A stretch of DNA of 64,000 nt from Shinella curvata. Its GTDB lineage: Bacteria > Pseudomonadota > Alphaproteobacteria > Rhizobiales > Rhizobiaceae. Where the stretch lies: positions 616,559-680,558 of the forward strand of contig NZ_JALJCJ010000004.1 of assembly GCF_022899935.1 (NCBI RefSeq), in the 5' to 3' direction. Of the stretch, positions 25,122 through 33,483 are shown piece after piece. The notes under the pieces were generated by a model. That model did not search any database. It was not told the DNA's origin and worked only from the letters and a program-made list of their open reading frames with translations. Every line of letters starts with the position of its first letter. The stretch's first letter is position 1. The position numbers were made by a program, and so were the translations under genes.

Positions 25122-26876
25122 ATGACGCAGGCCTCTTCCCCATCCCCCAGCGCTGCGGATGCGCTTCGTGCCTGCCGGACGGCCCTTGTCTTCGCCGGCC
25201 TGTTCTCGGCTGCGGCAAGCCTGCTGCAACTGACGGTCTCGCTCTACATGATGCAGGTCTTCGACCGCGTCTTCGCCTCGCGCAGCCTCGATACGCTGTA
25301 CTGGCTGACGGTCGTAGCGCTTGGAGCACTTTGCCTGTTCGGCATCATGGAAGGCACGCGACTTCGTATCATGGGCCTGATCGGGCATTGGCTGGAGGCG
25401 CGCCTTGCCGCGCGAACCTTCCTATACGGCCTCGAAAGCCGCCTGCGCGGCACGCATCACGGGGCGGAAGCGTTGCGTGACCTCTCGCTCGTGCGCGGCT
25501 GGGTTTCCAGTTCCGGGCCGCTTGCGCTTTTCGATCTTCCCTGGGTTCCCATCTATCTGGTGCTGATATTCCTGTTGCATCCCCTGCTCGGCCTGATGGC
25601 CGTCGGCGGGGCCGCCCTTCTTGTCGCCTTCACCTTTGCCGGTGAGATGCTGGCCGGCACGCTGCATCGCACCGTCGCGCAAAGCACTGCCGCGGGCCAT
25701 CGCCAGGCCGAGATGCTGCTGCGCAATGCCGATGTCATCGATGCGATGGGCATGGCCGGACAGGCGCTGGAGCGCTGGCAGGCGACGGCGACAGCCACTG
25801 CGCCCCTCGATGACCGGGCGGCGGCGAGAAGCGCCGTTCTGCTCGGGCTGACGCGGTTCGTTCGTCAGGGTCTTCAGATTTTCATGCTCGGGACAGGTGC
25901 CTGGCTGGTGCTTCGTCACGACATGACCGGCGGCGCCTCGATCGCCGCCTCCATCCTGATCGGCCGGGCGCTGGCTCCCGTCGAACAGGTCATCGGTGGC
26001 TGGAAGGGCCTTGTGCAGGCGAGACAGGCCTGGGCGCGAGTGACGACGGCGCTTTCGACGCCGAGTCTGCGGGCCGATGCCCGTCCGCTGCCCGCCGTCG
26101 AAGGACGGATCGATGTCGAGGGGCTTTCCTATCAGCGGGCCAATTGCACGGCGCCGGTGCTGCACGGCTTGTCCTTTACGCTTTCCGCGGGTGAAAGCGT
26201 GGCGCTCGTCGGCCCCTCCGGTGCCGGAAAGACGACGCTTGCGAGGTTGTTGATCGGCACGCTTTCGCCCGGTGCCGGTCATGTCCGCCTCGACGGCGCG
26301 GATATTTTCGCCCGCTCGCGCGCCGATCTCGGCCCGCAGGTCGGCTACCTGCCGCAAACGGTTGAACTTTTCGAGGGTACGGTCTTCGACAACATCGCCC
26401 GCATGGGCCACGCCGAGGCCAAGGCCGTCCACACGGCTGCCATGCTCGCCGGCTGCCATGAGATGATCCTGCGCCTGCCAAACGGCTACGATACCGACGT
26501 GGGCGAAGGCGGCCGCAACCTCTCCGGCGGCCAGCGGCAGATGGTCGGCCTCGCCCGCGCCCTCTTCGGCTCGCCGCGGCTGCTCGTCCTGGACGAGCCC
26601 AACGCCAACCAGGACACGGTCGGCGAAGCATGTCTGATGTCCGTGCTCGACCATCTCAAGGCGGCGCGGGCGACCGTCCTTCTGATCAGCCATCGCCCCT
26701 CCGTGCTGCAATGGGTCGACAAGATCCTGGTGCTCAACGAAGGCCGCATAGAAAATTTCGGAGCCCGTGCAGACGTGCTGGAAAGTCTCATCCACCCCGT
26801 GCCCGCATCCCTGCAATCCCCGGCCGCGGCGACCGGCCGGCAAGACCCTGTAAAATCCATCGGAGAAGCCGCATGA
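25122..26876 (+). CDS. Type I secretion ABC transporter (PrtD/HlyB family without peptidase domain)
   Basis: A 584-residue fused membrane/ATPase protein. The first about 320 residues carry the transmembrane domain (FAGLFSAAASLLQLTVSLYMMQVFDRV opens it, as in PrtD). The ATPase has Walker A GPSGAGKTT (about 365), signature LSGGQRQMVGLARAL (about 467), and Walker B LLVLDEPNANQD (about 487), the DEPN form usual in PrtD. There is no C39 peptidase domain, so substrates should have a C-terminal secretion signal. The next gene overlaps by four bases and encodes the fusion protein; the RTX protein downstream is the obvious cargo. No TolC-like outer membrane gene is in the window. Confidence 0.93.
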   Translation: MTQASSPSPSAADALRACRTALVFAGLFSAAASLLQLTVSLYMMQVFDRVFASRSLDTLYWLTVVALGALCLFGIMEGTRLRIMGLIGHWLEARLAARTFLYGLESRLRGTHHGAEALRDLSLVRGWVSSSGPLALFDLPWVPIYLVLIFLLHPLLGLMAVGGAALLVAFTFAGEMLAGTLHRTVAQSTAAGHRQAEMLLRNADVIDAMGMAGQALERWQATATATAPLDDRAAARSAVLLGLTRFVRQGLQIFMLGTGAWLVLRHDMTGGASIAASILIGRALAPVEQVIGGWKGLVQARQAWARVTTALSTPSLRADARPLPAVEGRIDVEGLSYQRANCTAPVLHGLSFTLSAGESVALVGPSGAGKTTLARLLIGTLSPGAGHVRLDGADIFARSRADLGPQVGYLPQTVELFEGTVFDNIARMGHAEAKAVHTAAMLAGCHEMILRLPNGYDTDVGEGGRNLSGGQRQMVGLARALFGSPRLLVLDEPNANQDTVGEACLMSVLDHLKAARATVLLISHRPSVLQWVDKILVLNEGRIENFGARADVLESLIHPVPASLQSPAAATGRQDPVKSIGEAA

Positions 26877-28174
26877 CTACCCCTGTGTGCGCTGCACCCC
26901 GGATCGGCGCCGCCGCCATCATCGGCCTCGGCAGCCTTCTCGCCTTTGCCAGCGGCTTCATGCTCTGGTCTGCGACCGTGCCGCTCGCGGAGGCCTCGAT
27001 CACCTCGGGCCAGGTCAAGGCCGAAGGAAATCGGCGCGTCGTCCAGCATTTCGAGGGCGGCATCGTCGCGGACATCCTCGTTCGCGACGGCGACCGCGTG
27101 AAGGCGGGGGATCCGCTGTTGCGGCTGGAAGAAACCCAATCCTCCGCCAGTAGGGACAGCCTGCTGGCCAGCGTCTGGTCGCTCTCAGCCCAGCTTGCGC
27201 GCCTGGAGGCGGAAGCGGCGAACGCACGCCGCATCACGTTCGGCGAGGATCTCATGGCCGAACGTGATGCGCGCGCCGTGAGCGCCATGGAAAACCAGAT
27301 GGCTCTTTTCGACGCCCGCGCGAGCAGTTTCGACATTCGCCACCAGGTGATCGAAACGAAGGTGTCACAACACGCCGCATTGATCGCCTCGACGGCGGTG
27401 CAGCGCTCTGGCCAGAAGGCGCAACTGAAACTGCTGCAAGAGGAGGAGGCCGACGCCCGCCGACTCTTGCAAAAAGGTCTTGAGCGCGCCTCGCAGTTGC
27501 GCGCGTTGCAGCGCCAGATCGCCGCTGTCGAGACGAACCTGCTCGACCTTGCCGCACGTTCCGAAGCGGCAGTGGCAGAGAAGGCGCAGACCGAACGCGA
27601 ACTTGAGAGCCTGCGCCGCGAGCGGATCGCCGAGGCGAAAGCCCAGGCAGTGGAAACGCGCATGCGGCTGGACGAGGCGCGGCAGCGGCTTGCTGCCGCA
27701 AGCGACATCGCCGACCGCCGGCAGGTCGTCGCGCCGGAAGACGGCGTCGTGATCGCCAGCCGCTTCTTCAATTCCGGCGCCGTCGTGCGACCGGGGGAAA
27801 CTGTGCTGGAAATCGTGCCGGAAAACGACCGCCTTCTCGCCGAGGTGCGGGTCGCACCGACGGACATCGATAGCGTCCATGCCGGGCTTGCGGCGGAAAT
27901 CCGGTTGCCCGGCTACAAGCAGCGCGTCGTGCCGACCTTGAACGGCGAGGTCATCCTGGTGGACGGCGACCTGACGCAGGAGCCCTCGACGGGCGCCGGC
28001 TACTATAGGGCCCGCATCCTGATCAACCCGGCGCAGGTCGCCACGCTCCAGGATGTGGAGCTGAAGGCAGGCATGCCGGTGGAGGCGATGATCAAGACGG
28101 GAGAGCGCTCGCTCCTGCGCTATCTCGCCCAGCCCATCCTCGACAGCTTCAACCGTGCCTTTCGGGAAGCGTGA
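26873..28174 (+). CDS. HlyD-family membrane fusion protein of the type I secretion system
   Basis: The ATG at 26873 overlaps the TGA of the ABC gene (ATGA); 433 residues. One N-terminal membrane span (AAAIIGLGSLLAFASGFMLW), then SGQVKAEGNRRVVQHFEGGIVADILVRDGDRVKAG, the typical start of the barrel-sandwich domain in PrtE/HlyD proteins. A long coiled-coil hairpin (about 90-290) is followed by the second lipoyl half (QVVAPEDGVVIASRFFNSGAVV) and a beta-barrel region. It bridges the ABC transporter to an outer membrane channel encoded elsewhere. Confidence 0.93.
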   Translation: MTTPVCAAPRIGAAAIIGLGSLLAFASGFMLWSATVPLAEASITSGQVKAEGNRRVVQHFEGGIVADILVRDGDRVKAGDPLLRLEETQSSASRDSLLASVWSLSAQLARLEAEAANARRITFGEDLMAERDARAVSAMENQMALFDARASSFDIRHQVIETKVSQHAALIASTAVQRSGQKAQLKLLQEEEADARRLLQKGLERASQLRALQRQIAAVETNLLDLAARSEAAVAEKAQTERELESLRRERIAEAKAQAVETRMRLDEARQRLAAASDIADRRQVVAPEDGVVIASRFFNSGAVVRPGETVLEIVPENDRLLAEVRVAPTDIDSVHAGLAAEIRLPGYKQRVVPTLNGEVILVDGDLTQEPSTGAGYYRARILINPAQVATLQDVELKAGMPVEAMIKTGERSLLRYLAQPILDSFNRAFREA

Positions 28175-28282
28175 ACGCGAATTGGCTGAGCAACGGAATT
28201 GCCATGAAACAAACCGGCTGCAGGTTTTGCTCTCCAAACGGGCCGCGCCAAGCGCCCAACCCTCATAAGACAGGAGAAACGA

Positions 28283-30301
28283 ATGTTTCGCACGAGAGGT
28301 AGCAATAAAGCGGATGTCCTCGATTTCAGCGATCGTACGACCGGCGTTGAATACATGACCGGCGGCGGGAGTGACCTCATAACCGGAACCAAATTGGCGG
28401 ACATCTTCCGGGTCGAAGGTAGCTATTGGGACGACAACCGCAGCACATTTTTAGGCGGCGATGGCGATGATACGTTCTACGGCGGGGAAGGTTACGCCAC
28501 CTTTGTCGGCGGCATTGGCCGGGACGTATTTGTTGGCGGCTATGGTGTTGAGGAAATCTCGTATCAATGGTCGGCCGCTGGCGTAAATATCGATCTTGAT
28601 CGCGGAGCCCTTGAAGGCGGGGAAGCCCAGGGAGATCGGATTATCAACCTCGACAGCGCTCGTGTCATTGAAAATGTCGTCGGATCCAAACATCATGACA
28701 TCGTTTATGGCAACGACGCCGACAACACGCTGAAGGGGCTTGGCGGAAATGATCAGCTCTACGGCGGAGGTGGCTTCAATACGCTTGAAGGGGGCGACGG
28801 AGATGACTTCTTCGGCCTCACCGGACGCGTTGACTACGTGGACGGCGGCGCTGGTATCGATACGGTCGGCTACCAGATGGAGACTGCGCGCGTCATCATC
28901 GATTTGGAACGCGGGCAGGACGGCGCCGCCAAGGGCGACTTGCTGCGCAATGTCGAAAACATCACCGGCACGCAATTTGCCGACACCATCTCAGGCAACG
29001 ACGCCGCCAACGTGTTGACGGCCGGCGGCGGAGTCGGCGATCGGCTCATGGGACGCGGCGGCGCCGACAAGCTCGTCGGCAATGGCACCTCGATTGCGGC
29101 CTATTCCGATTCACCCGGCGCGGTTACCGTGAACCTCAAGACTGGCAAGGGATCCGGGAGCGACGCCGCCGGGGACACTCTCAGCGGCATCATCCACGTC
29201 ATCGGATCTGACTTTGCGGATACCCTCAAGGGGTCGGCAGGCCGCGATACGCTCGAGGGAGGGAAGGGCAATGACCGTCTGGAGAGCGGCGGAGGCCGAG
29301 ATACACTGCGGGGTGGCGATGGAAATGATACGATACTCGGAAGTGATCACGGCGGCATCTTTCAGGGCGACAACGGCAACGACCTCTTCATCAAGGTCGG
29401 CGACAACAAGTACGTCGATGCCAAGGGATGGACGCAATATGCGACAACCGTCTTTCACGGCGGTGCAGGTTATGATCGCGTCTCTTACGCAAACGCCTCT
29501 GAAAGCGTGCGCGTGGAACTGAACACCAAGACGGGACTCCGCGGTGCAAGCGGCGATATTTACCAAAGTATCGAGTCTGTTACCGGCAGCAAATTTAGTG
29601 ACTATCTGATGGGAGCGGCCGTAGCTGAGGTCCTCGATGGTGGTGCAGGCAACGATACGCTCGTGGGCGGCGCCGGTGCCGACACACTCGTTGGGCAAGG
29701 CGGCTATGATACGATCTCCTACTGGAATGCCGCCAGCGGTGTCACCGTCGATCTTTATCTCGGACGCGGCACTCAGGGCGATGCGAAAGGGGATACGATC
29801 AGTGGTGTCGAGCGCGTTGACGGCTCGAACTATGACGACAAGCTCTACGGCTCCAACAAGGGTGATTATCTCTATGGCGCCAAGGGCAACGACCTGATCA
29901 TCGGCGATGCGCTCTCGAACGGCGACAGCCGCGGGGGTGACGACGTCCTAAACGGCGGCCTCGGGCGCGATGTGATGCGTGGAATGGGCGGCAACGATCA
30001 GTTTGTCTTCGCAAGTCTTGCGGATAGTGGGAAAACGATCACCACGGCCGACATCATCATGGACTTCAAGCGGGGCGATCTGATCGATCTGAGGGGCATC
30101 GACGCCAATCCCTCGGCAGCCGGTGACCAGGACTTTGCCTTCATCAACTCGGCCGCCTTCAGTAAGGTTGGACAGGTGCGGGCGTGGAATAACGGCACGA
30201 ACACGTTCGTCGAGGTGAATGGCGAGGGTAATAACGCTCACGACATGCTGATCACCCTCAATGGGGTCGTCAACCTCACCAGTGCGGACTTCCTCTTGTA
30301 A
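28283..30301 (+). CDS. RTX calcium-binding repeat protein, probable type I secretion cargo
   Basis: A 672-residue acidic protein with AGGAG before the ATG and no N-terminal signal. It is made almost wholly of GGxGxDxxx repeats, with no enzymatic or adhesive domain seen. Five longer blocks begin at about 92, 195, 272, 400 and 478; each starts with an aromatic Tyr pair region, then V-x-V-x-L, A-x-GD and G-S-x-x-x-D-x-L-x-G. The C-terminal 90 residues (TTADIIMDFKRGDLIDL onwards) match serralysin-type export domains, and the end LTSADFLL is the usual hydrophobic secretion tail. It is likely an extracellular, calcium-folded surface or matrix protein. Confidence 0.92.
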   Translation: MFRTRGSNKADVLDFSDRTTGVEYMTGGGSDLITGTKLADIFRVEGSYWDDNRSTFLGGDGDDTFYGGEGYATFVGGIGRDVFVGGYGVEEISYQWSAAGVNIDLDRGALEGGEAQGDRIINLDSARVIENVVGSKHHDIVYGNDADNTLKGLGGNDQLYGGGGFNTLEGGDGDDFFGLTGRVDYVDGGAGIDTVGYQMETARVIIDLERGQDGAAKGDLLRNVENITGTQFADTISGNDAANVLTAGGGVGDRLMGRGGADKLVGNGTSIAAYSDSPGAVTVNLKTGKGSGSDAAGDTLSGIIHVIGSDFADTLKGSAGRDTLEGGKGNDRLESGGGRDTLRGGDGNDTILGSDHGGIFQGDNGNDLFIKVGDNKYVDAKGWTQYATTVFHGGAGYDRVSYANASESVRVELNTKTGLRGASGDIYQSIESVTGSKFSDYLMGAAVAEVLDGGAGNDTLVGGAGADTLVGQGGYDTISYWNAASGVTVDLYLGRGTQGDAKGDTISGVERVDGSNYDDKLYGSNKGDYLYGAKGNDLIIGDALSNGDSRGGDDVLNGGLGRDVMRGMGGNDQFVFASLADSGKTITTADIIMDFKRGDLIDLRGIDANPSAAGDQDFAFINSAAFSKVGQVRAWNNGTNTFVEVNGEGNNAHDMLITLNGVVNLTSADFLL

Positions 30302-30365
30302 GTTAGGCGTTTTCGATGGTGGATTGTCAGTCGCTTTCCACCTGTACTCCGAGAGACCTTTCGGA

Positions 30366-30394
30366 GGCCCTCCATTTACTATGGAGGGCCTTTG
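30366..30394 (+). terminator. Rho-independent-type terminator after the RTX gene
   Basis: GGCCCTCCAT (30366-30375) and ATGGAGGGCC (30381-30390) form a perfect ten-base stem with a five-base loop, followed by TTTG. It closes the peptide/secretion/RTX transcription unit. Confidence 0.8.
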
Positions 30395-30436
30395 CTTGGA
30401 ACTTGGATCCGCAAAAGTATAGGACGGGGCAGGGAT

Positions 30437-30733
30437 ATGCCTCTCGACATGCGGCATTGGGCGACCACTGGTGCTGAACTTTGGGAGGCGGCGTTGAGGC
30501 GGATTGCGAAATGGTTGGTGCTCGTAATTCTGGCCATCGTGTTGGTCAGTGGATATCTGAGTGGGTACGGCTGGCTGATACAAGAAGATCGGTGGCCCCC
30601 AGAGCGATCCGGTAAGGGTGGCGGAGGCACTTGCCGATATCAGACCCTGAGGGGCGTGAGGATTGCCTACTATCTTGGCGATTGCCCGACGTTCTCCACG
30701 ACGCGCTTTCCAGACAAAGAAGCGAGAATTTAG
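30437..30733 (+). CDS. Small single-span membrane protein
   Basis: The ATG at 30437 (98 residues) follows GGGCAGGGAT; the frame opens at 30392 but that part overlaps the terminator. One membrane span (WLVLVILAIVLVSGYLSGYG) is followed by a polar region with two cysteines (GGTCRYQTLRGVRIAYYLGDCP). No family recognised. The strong terminator just upstream separates it from the RTX unit. Confidence 0.5.
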   Translation: MPLDMRHWATTGAELWEAALRRIAKWLVLVILAIVLVSGYLSGYGWLIQEDRWPPERSGKGGGGTCRYQTLRGVRIAYYLGDCPTFSTTRFPDKEARI

Positions 30734-30900
30734 CACTAGTCTAAACTGTCGACTCTGGATGCTGGGAATTTGATGCATCCGCTCGTGCTGACACCGCAGT
30801 TCGTTGCGGAAATTGCTCAGAAGCTCGACGTCGGGTGGCAGGCGGACTGAACCGCACCGGGTTTGCCGGAGGCTCCAACTTCTGAGACAGTGAAGCCGAT

Positions 30901-31194
30901 ATGAGCAGGATAACGAATACGTTTTTCCCTGCTGCTGGTCCAAGCTTTTGTCCGCTCAATGCTCGACAACAGCAGGCCCACCGCTCTGCCATCCGAATCG
31001 AGCCGCCCCGATTTACAATCGGGCGTGACCATCACGGCTGGTGGGTCGTCGAAGACCGCCTCGGTCGCGTCGGCGGCATCTTCGCCATCGAAGACGCCGC
31101 CATGCACTCTGCACTGGAAGAGAGCAACCGTGACCGCAGCGCCGTGCAGCGCCAGAAGCGCGACAGGCACGTCGAATCCCGGCTCAACCACTGA
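30901..31194 (+). CDS. Small soluble rhizobial-type protein
   Basis: A 97-residue protein. The central part FTIGRDHHGWWVVEDRLGRVGGIFAIEDAAMHSALEES follows the pattern of a common small alphaproteobacterial protein in which an I-x-x-D-x-x-G-x-W-V-V segment is followed by a G-G-x-F and a helix with A-x-x-x-A. The N-terminus is polar. The start codon has no good ribosome site, and an internal start is possible. Function unknown. Confidence 0.5.
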   Translation: MSRITNTFFPAAGPSFCPLNARQQQAHRSAIRIEPPRFTIGRDHHGWWVVEDRLGRVGGIFAIEDAAMHSALEESNRDRSAVQRQKRDRHVESRLNH

Positions 31195-31253
31195 GGTGGT
31201 TCCAGCAAAGGTGCGGCGCGGTTTCGCGTCCTGACCTGCATATATCCAAATGC

Positions 31254-31550
31254 TCACAGCACCACGAGAAGAAGCAGCCAGCCCGTTGCGATCGACCGAA
31301 GCGCTGGGCGGGCGACGGGGCCGAGGCCGGCCGATACGCGCCACACGCAGTGCCACATGAAGATCGTGTATGGCAGCGGAAGCAGGAAGACGACGAAGGC
31401 CAACCAGGCCGGCCATTCATGGGCGACCATCACTAAAGCGATGCCAAGAAATGTAAGGTTAAGCACTGCGCCGAACAGGATCATATCCCGCCAGAAGAGT
31501 GTCTTCAGCGGGATATGGTTGGCGAGGCGATCGGAAAAGAACCGTATCAC
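31254..31550 (-). CDS. Small membrane protein, unknown
   Basis: A 98-residue protein that begins with GTG inside the stop codon of the TerC-family gene (GTGA overlap), so it is translationally coupled to it. Three hydrophobic spans (about 22-43, 46-66 and 86-98). No family recognised. Its coupling suggests a helper of the TerC-like protein. Confidence 0.6.
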   Translation of the reverse strand: MIRFFSDRLANHIPLKTLFWRDMILFGAVLNLTFLGIALVMVAHEWPAWLAFVVFLLPLPYTIFMWHCVWRVSAGLGPVARPALRSIATGWLLLLVVL

Positions 31551-33115
31551 GCGTCTATCTGCATTGTTTCGGCCCGGCGAATACGAACCTTGTCGATATT
31601 GCGGCCATCGAGACTGACGACTTCATAGACAAGCTCTCCGAGCTGGACGATTTCTCCCTTCGCCGGCATGTGCCCGAGGCGCCAGAGGATGAGGCCTGCG
31701 AGCGTAGAATACCGATCCGTTTCATCGACGAGATCGACGTCCAGCAATTTGGAGGCGTGACGGATGTCGATCCAGCCATCGACGAGAAGTGCGCCATTCG
31801 TCTCATGCTCTACGGCCAATTGCTCCTCATCGTCATCGGCGAATTCGCCTGCAATCGCCTCCAGCAGGTCCGTTGGCGTCACCATCCCCTCAAGCGAGCC
31901 GTATTCGTCGAGCACGATCGCGACCTGAAGCGGCGACTGGCGCAGTTGTTCCAGCAGGCGGAGCGCATTCAGGCTCTCGTGCACGACGAGCGGCTGGCGG
32001 AGCGACCGGTTGAAGTCGATCTTGCCCGTCTCCACGAGATCGCGCAGCAGGTCCTTGGTCAGCGCCACGCCGAGAAACTGGTCCAGGCTGCGGCGCCCGA
32101 TGGGAAAGCGCGAGTGGCCGGATTTCAGTACCTTGTTGCGCAGCGCTTCCTCGCTTTCCTCGATATCGAGCCAGTCGATGTCGACACGGGGCGTCATGAC
32201 GGATTTTGCCGGTCTGTCGGCTAGCGTCAGCACACTTTCGATCATCTCGTGCTCGACAGGCGTGAACAGCTCGTTTTCCGATGCACGTTCCGCGATGACA
32301 TCGGCGGTTTCGCCAAGAGACGCCTCGCCGCGCTTGCGACCGAGCAGCGACAGCACGGCATCGGCGGTGCGCTCGCGCAGATCGCCTGTCGTCAGGAAAC
32401 GCTCTCGATTTCGGCGGCCGACCTGGTTGAAAGCCTCGATCAACACCGAGAAGCCGATCGCTGCGTAAAGATAGCCCTTTGGTATATGGAATCCGAGACC
32501 TTCGACGATCAGCGAGAAACCGATCATCATCAGGAAGCCGAGGCACAGGATAACGACGGTCGGATGCTTCGACACGAAGGCCATCAAGGGTTTCGAAGCA
32601 AGCATCATCACAGCCATGGCGACAATGACGCCGATCATCATGACAGAGAGGTGCTCCACCATGCCGACGGCCGTGATCACGCTATCGAGCGAGAAGACGG
32701 CATCGAGAACGACGATCTGCACGAGAACCTGCCAGAAGATGGCGTGCTCGATCTTGCCCTCCTTGGGGCCGTGGTGCCCTTCCAACCGCTCATGCAGTTC
32801 CATCGTACCCTTGAAGAGCAGGAAGAGGCCGCCGAAAATGAGGATGAGGTCGCGTCCGGAGATCTCCGCGCCGAGCACGGTGAACAGAGGCGCCGTCAGC
32901 GTGACGATCCACGCAATGGAGGCGAGCAGCACCAGGCGCATGCCGAGCGCGAGGCTGAGGCCAATGAGGCGTGCCTTTTCGCGCTGATGCTCCGGCAGCT
33001 TGTCGGCCAGGATTGCGATGAAGACCAGGTTGTCGATACCGAGAACGATCTCGAGGACGATGAGCGTGGCAAGGCCGGCCCAGGCCGCAGGGTCGGACAT
33101 CCATTCAAATATCAT
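31547..33115 (-). CDS. TerC-family membrane protein with CBS pair and CorC/HlyC domain
   Basis: A 522-residue protein of the YoaE/YegH type. The TerC membrane domain (about 1-235) starts with [23 protein letters not shown], the hallmark segment with acidic residues inside the membrane, and repeats the pattern as [21 protein letters not shown] domains follow ([27 protein letters not shown], then VDLVETGKI...[22 protein letters not shown]). A CorC_HlyC domain ends it. TerC proteins are linked to metal export, in particular manganese, and to tellurite tolerance in some hosts. The substrate here is unknown. Confidence 0.9.
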   Translation of the reverse strand: MIFEWMSDPAAWAGLATLIVLEIVLGIDNLVFIAILADKLPEHQREKARLIGLSLALGMRLVLLASIAWIVTLTAPLFTVLGAEISGRDLILIFGGLFLLFKGTMELHERLEGHHGPKEGKIEHAIFWQVLVQIVVLDAVFSLDSVITAVGMVEHLSVMMIGVIVAMAVMMLASKPLMAFVSKHPTVVILCLGFLMMIGFSLIVEGLGFHIPKGYLYAAIGFSVLIEAFNQVGRRNRERFLTTGDLRERTADAVLSLLGRKRGEASLGETADVIAERASENELFTPVEHEMIESVLTLADRPAKSVMTPRVDIDWLDIEESEEALRNKVLKSGHSRFPIGRRSLDQFLGVALTKDLLRDLVETGKIDFNRSLRQPLVVHESLNALRLLEQLRQSPLQVAIVLDEYGSLEGMVTPTDLLEAIAGEFADDDEEQLAVEHETNGALLVDGWIDIRHASKLLDVDLVDETDRYSTLAGLILWRLGHMPAKGEIVQLGELVYEVVSLDGRNIDKVRIRRAETMQIDA

Positions 33116-33173
33116 GGGTGATCAAAGGCCTGTCCTGTCGGACGAGCCATCCTTTTCGTGTCGTTTGGGGAAA

Positions 33174-33204
33174 CAAAAAAACGCCGCCCGTAAACAGGCG
33201 GCGT
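33174..33204 (-). terminator. Rho-independent terminator, minus strand
   Basis: Read on the minus strand, ACGCCGCC (complement of 33197-33204) pairs with GGCGGCGT (complement of 33181-33188) over an eight-base loop, and is followed by seven T bases (complement of 33174-33180). It lies about 60 bases before the start of the TerC-family gene and after the ProV-like gene. Confidence 0.8.
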
Positions 33205-33330
33205 GTGAGTCTGGACGTGCAACTGAAAAGCTGCTCGGCATTTTGCCAAGCAGTATCAGGTTTTCGAATTTCTTTTGCTGTCGTCCGGTTCGCACGCTGC
33301 ATTAAGATAATCAGCTATTCGAACCGGACA
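33174..33330 (-). ncRNA. Candidate structured small RNA or terC leader with three hairpins
   Basis: On the minus strand three stems follow one another: GTCCGGTTCG/CGAACCGGAC (33320-33329 with 33283-33292), CTGCTTGGCA/TGCCGAGCAG near 33228-33252 with a three-base loop and one G-T pair, and the terminator stem at 33181-33204 with its T-run. This is the architecture of many rhizobial trans-acting small RNAs. It could also be an attenuating leader of the TerC-family gene, since that class is riboswitch-controlled in other bacteria; I see no match to the yybP-ykoY core. No clear promoter was found. Confidence 0.45.
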
Positions 33331-33483
33331 CGCGCATTCGGCTATCCATAACGGGGTATACGAAACCGCCCGCGCGTTTCATCCCGCGGGTCACAATTAT
33401 TTTTTACATCTCGAAATCGCCGCCATTGTCTTCAGCGGGTTCCTCTGCTGGTGCACTATCGGCAGCCTGCGCCTCATCGCCGC

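Larger units (their letters stand above)
33116..33483. other. Intergenic region between TerC-like and ProV-like genes
   Basis: These 368 bases contain no convincing complete gene. On the minus strand they hold three hairpins in a row that end in a terminator (separate entries) and an open acidic C-terminal-like tail (33404-33490) that starts after a stop codon and therefore belongs to no intact gene. Confidence 0.6.

Noticed and set aside
25422..26843. A 473-codon minus-strand frame opposite the secretion ABC gene
   Set aside because: Shadow of the ABC transporter coding strand; no family features.
28204..28300. A short ATG frame with two cysteines between the fusion-protein and RTX genes
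   Set aside because: No ribosome site, and it runs through the ribosome site and start of the RTX gene.
33317..33325. GGTTCGAAT on the minus strand, which resembles a tRNA T-loop
   Set aside because: The flanks pair as a simple long hairpin (33283-33329), there is no acceptor stem, D-arm or CCA end in the right place.
33170..33360. A yybP-ykoY manganese riboswitch before the TerC-family gene
   Set aside because: The conserved internal-loop sequences of that riboswitch were not seen; the element is kept only as a general RNA candidate.
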